Made by a program: the position numbers and the translations under genes. From contig CALYMY010000060.1 in the NCBI GenBank assembly GCA_944548615.1, forward strand, positions 62,001-126,000: a stretch of DNA of 64,000 nucleotides, written 5' to 3'. Numbering within the stretch: the first letter of the stretch is position 1; every line of letters starts with the position of its first letter. Shown here piece by piece: positions 23,401-36,747 of the stretch. Under the pieces are notes generated by a model. That model worked only from the letters and a program-made list of their open reading frames with translations. It had not been told where the DNA came from and ran no database searches. This stretch comes from Micropterix aruncella (Eukaryota > Arthropoda > Insecta > Lepidoptera > Micropterigidae).

Positions 23401-24530
23401 AGCGGGGCCGGGCGATGCCGAGCCGGACCTGAAATGAAATGACCTACCCTCAAATTTGAAAATTTCAATTTCATGCCAGATCCTACCGGTGGTTTCATAA
23501 GGTTGCAACAGAAATATAGAAAAATATCTGACAAAACATATATAGAACTTCTCTGCCGATAGAGAAAAAACGCCAAATGGCCGACGGGCAATAACACTGT
23601 TTTACAGACCAGGGTACCCGGGTTCGATACCCAGCCAGGACTCAATTTTTTTTTTCGTTTTTTCTTCTCTTGATATTACCAAAATAGTATTAACATTTCA
23701 AAAAACACAATATTTTAGCTCTCTATTACAGTTCTTTTTTTCATCGAAAATACAAGTTTTAGTACCGGCGTCGGGCGGGGCCAAGCGGGGCCGGGCGATG
23801 CTGAGCCGGACCTGAAATGAAATGTCCTACCCTCAAATTTGAAAATTTAAATTTCATGCCAGATCCTACTGGTGGTTTCATAAGGTTGCAACAGAAATAT
23901 AGAAAAATATCTGACAAAACATATATAGAACTTCTCTGCCGATAGAGAAAAAACGCCAAATGGCCGACGGGCAAAATCACTGTTTTACAGACCAGGGTAC
24001 CCGGGTTCGATACCCAGCCAGGACTCAATTTTTTTTTCGTTTTTTCTTCTCTTGATATTACCAAAATAGTATTAACATTTCAAAAAACACAATATTTTAG
24101 ATCTCTCTATTACAGTTCTTTTTTTTTCATCGAAAATACAAGTTTTAGTACCGGCGTCGGGCGGGGCCAAGCGGGGCCGGGCGATGCCAAGCCGGACCTG
24201 AAATGAAATGACCTACCCTCAAATTTGAAAATTTCAATTTCATGCCAGATCCTACCGGTGGTTTCATAAGGTTGCAACAGAAATATAGAAAAATATCTGA
24301 CAAAACATATATATAACTTCTCTGCCGATAGAGAAAAAACGCCAAATGGCCGACGGGCAAAAACACTGTTTTACAGACCAGGGTACCCGGGTTCGATACC
24401 CAGCCAGGACTCAATTTTTTTTTCGTTTTTTCTTCTCTTGATATTATCAAAATAGTATTAACATTTCAAAAAACACAATATTTTAGCTCTCTCTATTACA
24501 GTTCTTTTTTTTTCATCGAAAATACAAGTT
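23377..24530. repeat. Marker cassette 3 (R/S hybrid)
   Basis: P (23377), Q (23759) and an R/S hybrid (24145) form the same arrangement as cassette 2. The two probably descend from one recombination event followed by duplication of the block. P here also lacks one G in the GC-rich box near 23391. Confidence 0.8.
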
Positions 24531-27500
24531 TTAGTACCGGCGTCGGGCGGGGCCAAGCGGGGCCGGGCGATGCCGAGCCGGACCTGAAATGAAATGACCT
24601 ACCCTCAAATTTGAAAATTTCAATTTCATGCCAGATCCTACCGGTGGTTTCATAAGGTTGCAACAGAAATATAGAAAAATATCTGACAAAACATATATAG
24701 AACTTCTCTGCCGATAGAGAAAAAACGCCAAATGGCCGACGGGCAAAAACACTGTTTTACAGACCAGGGTACCCGGGTTCGATACCCAGCCAGGACTCAA
24801 TTTTTTTTTCGTTTTTTCTTCTCTTGATATTACCAAAATAGTATTAACATTTCAAAAAACACAATATTTTAGCTCTCTCTATTACAGTTCTTTTTTTTTT
24901 CATCGAAAATACAAGTTTTAGTACCGGCGTCGGGCGGGGCCAAGCGGGGCCGGGCGATGCCGAGCCGGACCTGAAATGAAATGTCCTACCCTCAAATTTG
25001 AAAATTTAAATTTCATGCCAGATCCTACCGGTGGTTTCATAAGGTTGCAACAGAAATATAGAAAAATATCTGACAAAACATATATAGAACTTCTCTGCCG
25101 ATAGAGAAAAAACGCCAAATGGCCGACGGGCAAAAACACTGTTTTACAGACCAGGGTACCCGGGTTCGATACCCAGCCAGGACTCAATTTTTTTTTCGTT
25201 TTTTCTTCTCTTGATATTACCAAAATAGTATTAACATTTCAAAAAACACAATATTTTAGCTCTCTCTATTACAGTTCTTTTTTTTTCATCGAAAATACAA
25301 GTTTTAGTACCGGCGTCGGGCGGGGCCAAGCGGGGCCGGGCGATGCCGAGCCGGACCTGAAATGAAATGACCTACCCTCAAATTTGAAAATTTCAATTTC
25401 ATGCCAGATCCTACCGGTGGTTTCATAAGGTTTCAACAGAAATATAGAAAAATATCTGACAAAACATATATAGAACTTCTCTGCCGATAGAGAAAAAACG
25501 CCAAATGGCCGACGGGCAAAAACACTGTTTTACAGACCAGGGTACCCGGGTTCGATACCCAGCCAGGACTCAATTTTTTTTTCGTTTTTTTTTCTCTTGA
25601 TATTACCAAAATAGTATTAACATTTCAAAAAACACAATATTTTAGCTCTCTCTATTACAGTTCTTTTTTTTTCATCGAAAATACAAGTTTTAGTACCGGC
25701 GTCGGGCGGGGCCAAGCGGGGCCGGGCGATGCTGAGCCGGACCAGAAATGAAATGTCCTACCCTCAAATTTGAAAATTTAAATTTCATGCCAGATCCTAC
25801 CGGTGGTTTCATAAGGTTGCAACAGAAATATAGAAAAATATCTGACAAAACATATATAGAACTTCTCTGCCGATAGAGAAAAAACGCCAAATGGCCGACG
25901 GGCAAAAACACTGTTTTACAGACCAGGGTACCCGGGTTCGATACCCAGCCAGGACTCAATTTTTTTTTCGTTTTTTCTTCTCTTGATATTACCAAAATAG
26001 TATTAACATTTCAAAAAACACAATATTTTAGCTCTCTCTATTACAGTTCTTTTTTTTTCATCGAAAATACAAGTTTTAGTACCGGCGTCGGGCGGGGCCA
26101 AGCGGGGCCGGGCGATGCCGAGCCGGACCTGAAATGAAATGTCCTACCCTCAAATTTGAAAATTTAAATTTCATGCCAGATCCTACCGGTGGTTTCATAA
26201 GGTTGCAACAGAAATATAGAAAAATATCTGACAAAACATATATAGAACTTCTCTGCCGATAGAGAAAAAACGCCAAATGGCCGACGGGCAAAAACACTGT
26301 TTTACAGACCAGGGTACCCGGGTTCGATACCCAGCCAGGACTCAATTTTTTTTTCGTTTTTTCTTCTCTTGATATTACCAAAATAGTATTAACATTTCAA
26401 AAAACACAATATTTTAGCTCTCTCTATTACAGTTCTTTTTTTTTCATCGAAAATACAAGTTTTAGTACCGGCGTCGGGCGGGGCCAAGCGGGGCCGGGCG
26501 ATGCCGAGCCGGACCTGAAATGAAATGACCTACCCTCAAATTTGAAAATTTCAATTTCATGCCAGATCCTACCGGTGGTTTCATAAGGTTGCAACAGAAA
26601 TATAGAAAAATATCTGACAAAACATATATAGAACTTCTCTGCCGATAGAGAAAAAACGCCAAATGGCCGACGGGCAAAAACACTGTATTACAGACCAGGG
26701 TACCCGGGTTCGATACCCAGCCAGGACTCAATTTTTTTTTCGTTTTTTCTTCTCTTGATATTACCAAAATAGTATTAACATTTCAAAAAACACAATATTT
26801 TAGCTCTCTCTATTACAGTTCTTTTTTTTTCATCGAAAATACAAGTTTTAGTACCGGCGTCGGGCGGGGCCAAGCGGGGCCGGGCGATGCCGAGCCGGAC
26901 CTGAAATGAAATGTCCTACCCTCAAATTTGAAAATTTAAATTTCATGCCAGATCCTACCGGTGGTTTCATAAGGTTGCAACAGAAATATAGAAAAATATC
27001 TGACAAAACATATATAGAACTTCTCTGCCGATAGAGAAAAAACGCCAAATGGCCGACGGGCAAAAACACTGTTTTACAGACCAGGGTACCCGGGTTCGAT
27101 ACCCAGCCAGGACTCAATTTTTTTTTCGTTTTTTCTTCTCTTGATATTACCAAAATAGTATTAACATTTCAAAAAACACAATATTTTAGCTCTCTCTATT
27201 ACAGTTCTTTTTTTTTCATCGAAAATACAAGTTTTAGTACCGGCGTCGGGCGGGGCCAAGCGGGGCCGGGCGATGCCGAGCCGGACCTGAAATGAAATGA
27301 CCTACCCTCAAATTTGAAAATTTCAATTTCATGCCAGATCCTACCGGTGGTTTCATAAGGTTGCAACAGAAATATAGAAAAATATCTGACAAAACATATA
27401 TAGAACTTCTCTGCCGATAGAGAAAAAACGCCAAATGGCCGACGGGCAAAAACACTGTTTTACAGACCAGGGTACCCGGGTTCGATACCCAGCCAGGACT

Positions 27501-28263
27501 CAATTTTTTTTTCGTTTTTTCTTCTCTTGATATTACCATAATAGTATTAACATTTCAAAAAACACAATATTTTAGCTCTCTCTATTACAGTTCTTTTTTT
27601 TTCATCGAAAATACAAGTTTTAGTACCGGCGTCGGGCGGGGCCAAGCGGGGCCGGGCGATGCCGAGCCGGACCTGAAATGAAATGTCCTACCCTCAAATT
27701 TGAAAATTTAAATTTCATGCCAGATCCTACCGGTGGTTTCATAAGGTTGCAACAGAAATATAGAAAAATATCTGACAAAACATATATAGAACTTCTCTGC
27801 CGATAGAGAAAAAACGCCAAATGGCCGACGGGCAAAAACACTGTTTTACAGACCAGGGTACCCGGGTTCGATACCCAGCCAGGACTCAATTTTTTTTTCG
27901 TTTTTTCTTCTCTTGATATTACCAAAATAGTATTAACATTTCAAAAAACACAATATTTTAGCTCTCTCTATTACAGTTCTTTTTTTTTCATCGAAAATAC
28001 AAGTTTTAGTACCGGCGTCGGGCGGGGCCAAGCGGGGCCGGGCGATGCCGAGCCGGACCTGAAATGAAATGACCTACCCTCAAATTTGAAAATTTCAATT
28101 TCATGCCAGATCCTACCGGTGGTTTCATAAGGTTGCAACAGAAATATAGAAAAATATCTGACAAAACATATATAGAACTTCTCTGCCGATAGAGAAAAAA
28201 CGCCAAATGGCCGACGGGCAAAAACACTGTTTTACAGACCAGGGTACCCGGGTTCGATACCCA

Positions 28264-31200
28264 GCCAGGACTCAATTTTTTTTTCGTTTTTTTCTTCTCT
28301 TGATATTACCATAATAGTATTAACATTTCAAAAAACACAATATTTTAGCTCTCTCTATTACAGTTCTTTTTTTTTTCATCGAAAATACAAGTTTTAGTAC
28401 CGGCGTCGGGCGGGGCCAAGCGGGGCCGGGCGATGCCGAGCCGGACCTGAAATGAAATGTCCTACCCTCAAATTTGAAAATTTAAATTTCATGCCAGATC
28501 CTACCGGTGGTTTCATAAGGTTGCAACAGAAATATAGAAAAATATCTGACAAAACATATATAGAACTTCTCTGCCGATAGAGAAAAAACGCCAAATGGCC
28601 GACGGGCAAAAACACTGTTTTACAGACCAGGGTACCCGGGTTCGATACCCCAGCCAGGACTCAATTTTTTTTTCGTTTTTTCTTCTCTTGATATTACCAA
28701 AATAGTATTAACATTTCAAAAAACACAATATTTTAGCTCTCTCTATTACAGTTCTTTTTTTTTTCATCGAAAATACAAGTTTTAGTACCGGCGTCGGGGC
28801 GGGGCCAAGCGGGGCCGGGCGATGCCGAGCCGGACCTGAAATGAAATGTCCTACCCTCAAATTTGAAAATTTAAATTTCATGCCAGATCCTACCGGTGGT
28901 TTCATAAGGTTGCAACAGAAATATAGAAAAATATCTGACAAAACATATATAGAACTTCTCTGCCGATAGAGAAAAAACGCCAAATGGCCGACGGGCAAAA
29001 ACACTGTTTTACAGACCAGGGTACCCGGGTTCGATACCCAGCCAGGACTCAATTTTTTTTTTCGTTTTTTCTTCTCTTGATATTACCAAAATAGTATTAA
29101 CATTTCAAAAAACACAATATTTTAGCTCTCTCTATTACAGTTCTTTTTTTTTTCATCGAAAATACAAGTTTTAGTACCGGCGTCGGGCGGGGCCAAGCGG
29201 GGCCGGGCGATGCCGAGCCGGACCTGAAATGAAATGTCCTACCCTCAAATTTGAAAATTTAAATTTCATGCCAGATCCTACCGGTGGTTTCATAAGGTTG
29301 CAACAGAAATATAGAAAAATATCTGACAAAACATATATAGAACTTCTCTTGCCGATAGAGAAAAAACGCCAAATGGCCGACGGGCAAAAACACTGTTTTA
29401 CAGACCAGGGTACCCGGGTTCGATACCCAGCCAGGACTCAATTTTTTTTTCGTTTTTTCTTCTCTTGATATTACCAAAATAGTATTAACATTTCAAAAAA
29501 CACAATATTTTAGCTCTCTCTATTACAGTTCTTTTTTTTTCATCGAAAATACAAGTTTTAGTACCGGCGTCGGGCGGGGCCAAGCGGGGCCGGGCGATGC
29601 CGAGCCGGACCTGAAATGAAATGACCTACCCTCAAATTTGAAAATTTCAATTTCATGCCAGATCCTACCGGTGGTTTCATAAGGTTGCAACAGAAATATA
29701 GAAAAATATCTGACAAAACATATATAGAACTTCTCTGCCGATAGAGAAAAAACGCCAAATGGCCGACGGGCAATAACACTGTTTTACAGACCAGGGTACC
29801 CGGGTTCGATACCCAGCCAGGACTCAATTTTTTTTTCGTTTTTTCTTCTCTTGATATTACCAAAATAGTATTAACATTTCAAAAAACACAATATTTTAGC
29901 TCTCTATTACAGTTCTTTTTTTTCATCGAAAATACAAGTTTTAGTACCGGCGTCGGGCGGGGCCAAGCGGGGCCGGGCGATGCTGAGCCGGACCTGAAAT
30001 GAAATGTCCTACCCTCAAATTTGAAAATTTAAATTTCATGCCAGATCCTACTGGTGGTTTCATAAGGTTGCAACAGAAATATAGAAAAATATCTGACAAA
30101 ACATATATAGAACTTCTCTGCCGATAGAGAAAAAACGCCAAATGGCCGACGGGCAAAATCACTGTTTTACAGACCAGGGTACCCGGGTTCGATACCCAGC
30201 CAGGACTCAATTTTTTTTTCGTTTTTTCTTCTCTTGATATTACCAAAATAGTATTAACATTTCAAAAAACACAATATTTTAGATCTCTCTATTACAGTTC
30301 TTTTTTTTTCATCGAAAATACAAGTTATAGTACCGGCGTCGGGCGGGGCCAAGCGGGGCCGGGCGATGCCAAGCCGGACCTGAAATGAAATGACCTACCC
30401 TCAAATTTGAAAATTTCAATTTCATGCCAGATCCTACCGGTGGTTTCATAAGGTTGCAACAGAAATATAGAAAAATATCTGACAAAACATATATAGAACT
30501 TCTCTGCCGATAGAGAAAAAACGCCAAATGGCCGACGGGCAAAAACACTGTTTTACAGACCAGGGTACCCGGGTTCGATACCCAGCCCAGGACTCAATTT
30601 TTTTTTCGTTTTTTCTTCTCTTGATATTATCAAAATAGTATTAACATTTCAAAAAACACAATATTTTAGCTCTCTCTATTACAGTTCTTTTTTTTTCATC
30701 GAAAATACAAGTTTTAGTACCGGCGTCGGGCGGGGCCAAGCGGGGCCGGGCGATGCCGAGCCGGACCTGAAATGAAATGTCCTACCCTCAAATTTGAAAA
30801 TTTAAATTTCATGCCAGATCCTACCGGTGGTTTCATAAGGTTGCAACAGAAATATAGAAAAATATCTGACAAAACATATATAGAACTTCTCTGCCGATAG
30901 AGAAAAAACGCCAAATGGCCGACGGGCAAAAACACTGTTTTACAGACCAGGGTACCCGGGTTCGATACCCAGCCAGGACTCAATTTTTTTTTCGTTTTTT
31001 CTTCTCTTGATATTACCAAAATAGTATTTAACATTTCAAAAAACACAATATTTTAGCTCTCTCTATTACAGTTCTTTTTTTTTTCATCGAAAATACAAGT
31101 TTTAGTACCGGCGTCGGGCGGGGCCAAGCGGGGCCGGGCGATGCCGAGCCGGACCTGAAATGAAATGTCCTAACCCTCAAATTTGAAAATTTAAATTTCA

Positions 31201-32460
31201 TGCCAGATCCTAACCGGTGGTTTCATAAGGTTGCAACAGAAATATAGAAAAATATCTGACAAAACATATATAGAACTTCTCTGCCGATAGAGAAAAAACG
31301 CCAAATGGCCGACGGGCAAAAACACTGTTTTACAGACCAGGGTACCCGGGTTCGATACCCAGCCAGGACTCAATTTTTTTTTTCGTTTTTTCTTCTCTTG
31401 ATATTACCAAAATAGTATTAACATTTCAAAAAACACAATATTTTAGCTCTCTCTATTACAGTTCTTTTTTTTTTCATCGAAAATACAAGTTTTAGTACCG
31501 GCGTCGGGCGGGGCCAAGCGGGGCCGGGCGATGCCGAGCCGGACCTGAAATGAAATGACCTACCCTCAAATTTGAAAATTTCAATTTCATGCCAGATCCT
31601 ACCGGTGGTTTCATAAGGTTGCAACAGAAATATAGAAAAATTATCTGACAAAACATATATAGAACTTCTCTGCCGATAGAGAAAAAACGCCAAATGGCCG
31701 ACGGGCAAAAACACTGTTTTACAGACCAGGGTACCCGGGTTCGATACCCAGCCAGGACTCAATTTTTTTTTCGTTTTTTCTTCTCTTGATATTACCATAA
31801 TAGTATTAACATTTCAAAAAACACAATATTTTAGCTCTCTCTATTACAGTTCTTTTTTTTTTCATCGAAAATACAAGTTTTAGTACCGGCGTCGGGCGGG
31901 GCCAAGCGGGGCCGGGCGATGCCGAGCCGGACCTGAAATGAAATGTCCTACCCTCAAATTTGAAAATTTAAATTTCATGCCAGATCCTACCGGTGGTTTC
32001 ATAAGGTTGCAACAGAAATATAGAAAAATATCTGACAAAACATATATAGAACTTCTCTGCCGATAGAGAAAAAACGCCAAATGGCCGACGGGCAAAAACA
32101 CTGTTTTACAGACCAGGGTACCCGGGTTCGATACCCAGCCAGGACTCAATTTTTTTTCGTTTTTTCTTCTCTTGATATTACCAATATAGTATTAACATTT
32201 CAAAAAACACAATATTTTAGCTCTCTCTATTACAGTTCTTTTTTTTTCATCGAAAATACAAGTTTTAGTACCGGCGTCGGGCGGGGCCAAGCGGGGCCGG
32301 GCGATGCCGAGCCGGACCTGAAATGAAATGACCTACCCTCAAATTTGAAAATTTCAATTTCATGCCAGATCCTACCGGTGGTTTCATAAGGTTGCAACAG
32401 AAATATAGAAAAATATCTGACAAAACATATATAGAACTTCTCTGCCGATAGAGAAAAAAA
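28264..32460. other. Indel-rich stretch 2 (possible consensus errors)
   Basis: Examples are extra C near 28650, extra G near 28797, extra T near 29350, extra C near 30586, extra T near 31028, extra A near 31173 and 31212, extra T near 31641 and extra A near 32453, plus several T-tract length changes. The stretch from 32652 to 46860 has very few comparable events, so the enrichment is local. Confidence 0.7.
29558..30713. repeat. Marker cassette 4 (R with late switch to S)
   Basis: P (29558) and Q (29941) are followed by unit 30327, which has GATGCCAAG and normal ATATAGAAC but the S marker ATTATC at its end. The switch point lies further right than in cassettes 2 and 3, so this is a separate exchange or conversion tract. 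Confidence 0.75.
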
Positions 32461-34196
32461 CGCCAAATGGCCGACGGGCAAAAACACTGTTTTACAGACC
32501 AGGGTACCCGGGTTCGATACCCAGCCAGGACTCAATTTTTTTTTCGTTTTTTCTTCTCTTGATATTACCAAAATAGTATTAACATTTCAAAAAACACAAT
32601 ATTTTAGCTCTCTCTATTACAGTTCTTTTTTTTTCATCGAAAATACAAGTTTTAGTACCGGCGTCGGGCGGGGCCAAGCGGGGCCGGGCGATGCCGAGCC
32701 GGACCTGAAATGAAATGACCTACCCTCAAATTTGAAAATTTCAATTTCATGCCAGATCCTACCGGTGGTTTCATAAGGTTGCAACAGAAATATAGAAAAA
32801 TATCTGACAAAACATATATAGAACTTCTCTGCCGATAGAGAAAAAACGCCAAATGGCCGACGGGCAAAAACACTGTTTTACAGACCAGGGTACCCGGGTT
32901 CGATACCCAGCCAGGACTCAATTTTTTTTTCGTTTTTTCTTCTCTTGATATTACCATAATAGTATTAACATTTCAAAAAACACAATATTTTAGCTCTCTC
33001 TATTACAGTTCTTTTTTTTTCATCGAAAATACAAGTTTTAGTACCGGCGTCGGGCGGGGCCAAGCGGGGCCGGGCGATGCCGAGCCGGACCTGAAATGAA
33101 ATGTCCTACCCTCAAATTTGAAAATTTAAATTTCATGCCAGATCCTACCGGTGGTTTCATAAGGTTGCAACAGAAATATAGAAAAATATCTGACAAAACA
33201 TATATAGAACTTCTCTGCCGATAGAGAAAAAACGCCAAATGGCCGACGGGCAAAAACACTGTTTTACAGACCAGGGTACCCGGGTTCGATACCCAGCCAG
33301 GACTCAATTTTTTTTTCGTTTTTTCTTCTCTTGATATTACCAAAATAGTATTAACATTTCAAAAAACACAATATTTTAGCTCTCTCTATTACAGTTCTTT
33401 TTTTTTCATCGAAAATACAAGTTTTAGTACCGGCGTCGGGCGGGGCCAAGCGGGGCCGGGCGATGCCGAGCCGGACCTGAAATGAAATGTCCTACCCTCA
33501 AATTTGAAAATTTAAATTTCATGCCAGATCCTACCGGTGGTTTCATAAGGTTGCAACAGAAATATAGAAAAATATCTGACAAAACATATATAGAACTTCT
33601 CTGCCGATAGAGAAAAAACGCCAAATGGCCGACGGGCAAAAACACTGTTTTACAGACCAGGGTACCCGGGTTCGATACCCAGCCAGGACTCAATTTTTTT
33701 TTTCGTTTTTTCTTCTCTTGATATTACCAAAATAGTATTAACATTTCAAAAAACACAATATTTTAGCTCTCTCTATTACAGTTCTTTTTTTTTCATCGAA
33801 AATACAAGTTTTAGTACCGGCGTCGGGCGGGGCCAAGCGGGGCCGGGCGATGCCGAGCCGGACCTGAAATGAAATGTCCTACCCTCAAATTTGAAAATTT
33901 AAATTTCATGCCAGATCCTACCGGTGGTTTCATAAGGTTGCAACAGAAATATAGAAAAATATCTGACAAAACATATATAGAACTTCTCTGCCGATAGAGA
34001 AAAAACGCCAAATGGCCGACGGGCAAAAACACTGTTTTACAGACCAGGGTACCCGGGTTCGATACCCAGCCAGGACTCAATTTTTTTTTCGTTTTTTCTT
34101 CTCTTGATATTACCAAAATAGTATTAACATTTCAAAAAACACAATATTTTAGCTCTCTCTATTACAGTTCTTTTTTTTTCATCGAAAATACAAGTT

Positions 34197-35737
34197 TTAG
34201 TACCGGCGTCGGGCGGGGCCAAGCGGGGCCGGGCGATGCCGAGCCGGACCTGAAATGAAATGACCTACCCTCAAATTTGAAAATTTCAATTTCATGCCAG
34301 ATCCTACCGGTGGTTTCATAAGGTTGCAACAGAAATATAGAAAAATATCTGACAAAACATATATAGAACTTCTCTGCCGATAGAGAAAAAACGCCAAATG
34401 GCCGACGGGCAATAACACTGTTTTACAGACCAGGGTACCCGGGTTCGATACCCAGCCAGGACTCAATTTTTTTTTCGTTTTTTCTTCTCTTGATATTACC
34501 AAAATAGTATTAACATTTCAAAAAACACAATATTTTAGCTCTCTATTACAGTTCTTTTTTTTCATCGAAAATACAAGTTTTAGTACCGGCGTCGGGCGGG
34601 GCCAAGCGGGGCCGGGCGATGCTGAGCCGGACCTGAAATGAAATGTCCTACCCTCAAATTTGAAAATTTAAATTTCATGCCAGATCCTACTGGTGGTTTC
34701 ATAAGGTTGCAACAGAAATATAGAAAAATATCTGACAAAACATATATAGAACTTCTCTGCCGATAGAGAAAAAACGCCAAATGGCCGACGGGCAAAATCA
34801 CTGTTTTACAGACCAGGGTACCCGGGTTCGATACCCAGCCAGGACTCAATTTTTTTTTCGTTTTTTCTTCTCTTGATATTACCAAAATAGTATTAACATT
34901 TCAAAAAACACAATATTTTAGATCTCTCTATTACAGTTCTTTTTTTTTCATCGAAAATACAAGTTTTAGTACCGGCGTCGGGCGGGGCCAAGCGGGGCCG
35001 GGCGATGCCAAGCCGGACCTGAAATGAAATGACCTACCCTCAAATTTGAAAATTTCAATTTCATGCCAGATCCTACCGGTGGTTTCATAAGGTTGCAACA
35101 GAAATATAGAAAAATATCTGACAAAACATATATAGAACTTCTCTGCCGATAGAGAAAAAACGACAAATGGCCGACGGGCAAAAACACTGTTTTACAGACC
35201 AGGGTACCCGGGTTCGATACCCAGCCAGGACTCAATTTTTTTTTCGTTTTTTCTTCTCTTGATATTACCAAAATAGTATTAACATTTCAAAAAACACAAT
35301 ATTTTAGCTCTCTCTATTACAGTTCTTTTTTTTTCATCGAAAATACAAGTTTTAGTACCGGCGTCGGGCGGGGCCAAGCGGGGCCGGGCGATGCCGAGCC
35401 GGACCTGAAATGAAATGACCTACCCTCAAATTTGAAAATTTCAATTTCATGCCAGATCCTACCGGTGGTTTCATAAGGTTGCAACAGAAATATAGAAAAA
35501 TATCTGACAAAACATATATATAACTTCTCTGCCGATAGAGAAAAAACGCCAAATGGCCGACGGGCAAAAACACTGTTTTACAGACCAGGGTACCCGGGTT
35601 CGATACCCAGCCAGGACTCAATTTTTTTTTCGTTTTTTCTTCTCTTGATATTATCAAAATAGTATTAACATTTCAAAAAACACAATATTTTAGCTCTCTC
35701 TATTACAGTTCTTTTTTTTTCATCGAAAATACAAGTT
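34197..35737. repeat. Marker cassette 5 (complete P-Q-R-S)
   Basis: All four units are present in order: P 34197 (383 bp), Q 34580, R 34966 and S 35352. R has a private C to A just upstream of the A box near 35163. The following units lead to the transposon insertion. Confidence 0.85.
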
Positions 35738-36437
35738 TTAGTACCGGCGTCGGGCGGGGCCAAGCGGGGCCGGGCGATGCCGAGCCGGACCTGAAATGAA
35801 ATGTCCTACCCTCAAATTTGAAAATTTAAATTTCATGCCAGATCCTACCGGTGGTTTCATAAGGTTGCAACAGAAATATAGAAAAATATCTGACAAAACA
35901 TATATAGAACTTCTCTGCCGATAGAGAAAAAACGCCAAATGGCCGACGGGCAAAAACACTGTTTTACAGACCAGGGTACCCGGGTTCGATACCCAGCCAG
36001 GACTCAATTTTTTTTTCGTTTTTTCTTCTCTTGATATTACCAAAATAGTATAAACATTTCAAAAAACACAATATTTTAGCTCTCTCTATTACAGTTCTTT
36101 TTTTTTTCATCGAAAATACAAGTTTTAGTACCGGCGTCGGGCGGGGCCAAGCGGGGCCGGGCGATGCCGAGCCGGACCTGAAATGAAATGTCCTACCCTC
36201 AAATTTGAAAATTTAAATTTCATGCCAGATCCTACCGGTGGTTTCATAAGGTTGCAACAGAAATATAGAAAAATATCTGACAAAACATATATAGAACTTC
36301 TCTGCCGATAGAGAAAAAACGCCAAATGGCCGACGGGCAAAAACACTGTTTTACAGACCAGGGTACCCGGGTTCGATACCCAGCCAGGACTCAATTTTTT
36401 TTTCGTTTTTTCTTCTCTTGATATTACCAAAATAGTA

Positions 36438-36441
36438 TTAA
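36438..36441. repeat. TTAA target-site duplication, left copy
   Basis: This TTAA is the satellite's own (…TAGTATTAACATTTC…). The sequence to its left is normal satellite and the sequence to its right is the foreign 306-bp element. Confidence 0.85.
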
Positions 36442-36451
36442 CCTTTGGAGT
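36442..36451 (+). repeat. Left terminal inverted repeat of the element
   Basis: CCTTTGGAGT is the left terminus. It matches the reverse-complemented right terminus (CCCCTTGAGT) at 7 of 10 positions, or better with one gap. The imperfect match is compatible with a decayed or short piggyBac-type TIR. Confidence 0.55.
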
Positions 36452-36670
36452 AAATGGGTATTTTCATGGATGCATCTGTCTCTTTTGCAGGATTTTCGGC
36501 GACATCGACCTTAAAGTACTATAACTACGAAACTACTACACCAATCATAAAAAGAACAACTGCACAATGATTGCATTGAAATTTCGAATATAAAATATTG
36601 AAATATCATTTTGTAAAACAATTAGATAATTAAGAATAAATATGAGAACGTCAAAGAAGTGAAAAAAACG

Positions 36671-36700
36671 CAGAACCAGATCTGGTCGTATCATACTCAA
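36671..36700 (+). repeat. Subterminal direct repeat, copy 1
   Basis: This 30-bp sequence begins CAGAACCAGATCTGG and ends TATCATACTCAA. It recurs 43 bp downstream with one substitution. It contains a 12-bp perfect palindrome, ACCAGATCTGGT (36675-36686). It could be a transposase-binding site, as subterminal repeats are in many DNA transposons, but that is inference. Confidence 0.8.
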
Positions 36701-36713
36701 CGGATAATTGTTT

Positions 36714-36743
36714 CAGAACCAGATTTGGTCGTATCATACTCAA
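36714..36743 (+). repeat. Subterminal direct repeat, copy 2
   Basis: This is the second copy of the 30-bp repeat. It differs from copy 1 only by C to T in the palindrome centre (ACCAGATTTGGT at 36718-36729). Its end overlaps the right terminus of the element. Confidence 0.8.
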
Positions 36744-36747
36744 GGGG
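36738..36747 (-). repeat. Right terminal inverted repeat of the element
   Basis: ACTCAAGGGG is the right terminus, the imperfect inverted partner of the left end, directly abutting TTAA. Confidence 0.55.

Larger units (their letters stand above)
1..36441. repeat. 386-bp tandem satellite array, left block
   Basis: This block is an uninterrupted head-to-tail array of one unit, with TTAGTACCGG recurring about every 386 bp (216, 603, 989, 1375, 1761 and so on). Most units are exactly 386 bp. Exceptions seen are 387-388 (extra T or A in a homopolymer), 385 (T8 tract), 384 (unit 3305), 383 (units beginning 13344, 18746, 29558 and 34197) and 371 (unit 19901, 14-bp deletion). All units have the same orientation and differ from each other mostly by a few substitutions, so the array is strongly homogenised. 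The left end is cut by the window inside a unit. No gene is visible in the block. What is seen is the repeat; a centromeric, pericentromeric or heterochromatic location is only possible, because the window has no flanking unique sequence. Confidence 0.98.
36442..36747. mobile_element. Non-autonomous piggyBac-like (MITE-like) insertion
   Basis: This 306-bp element has no similarity to the satellite and no long ORF. It starts CCTTTGGAGT and ends ACTCAAGGGG; the reverse complement of the end is CCCCTTGAGT, which agrees with the start at 7 of 10 positions. It is flanked by TTAA on both sides, whereas an uninterrupted unit has a single TTAA at that place. TTAA target duplication and C-rich ends are hallmarks of the piggyBac superfamily. 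The element is far too short to encode a transposase, so mobilisation would have to be in trans. The right end carries two 30-bp direct repeats. Superfamily assignment rests on TTAA and termini only. Confidence 0.75.

Noticed and set aside
36442..36747. A protein-coding or exon remnant in the insertion
   Set aside because: There is no ORF of useful length. TTAA flanks, inverted ends and subterminal repeats explain it better as a short transposon.
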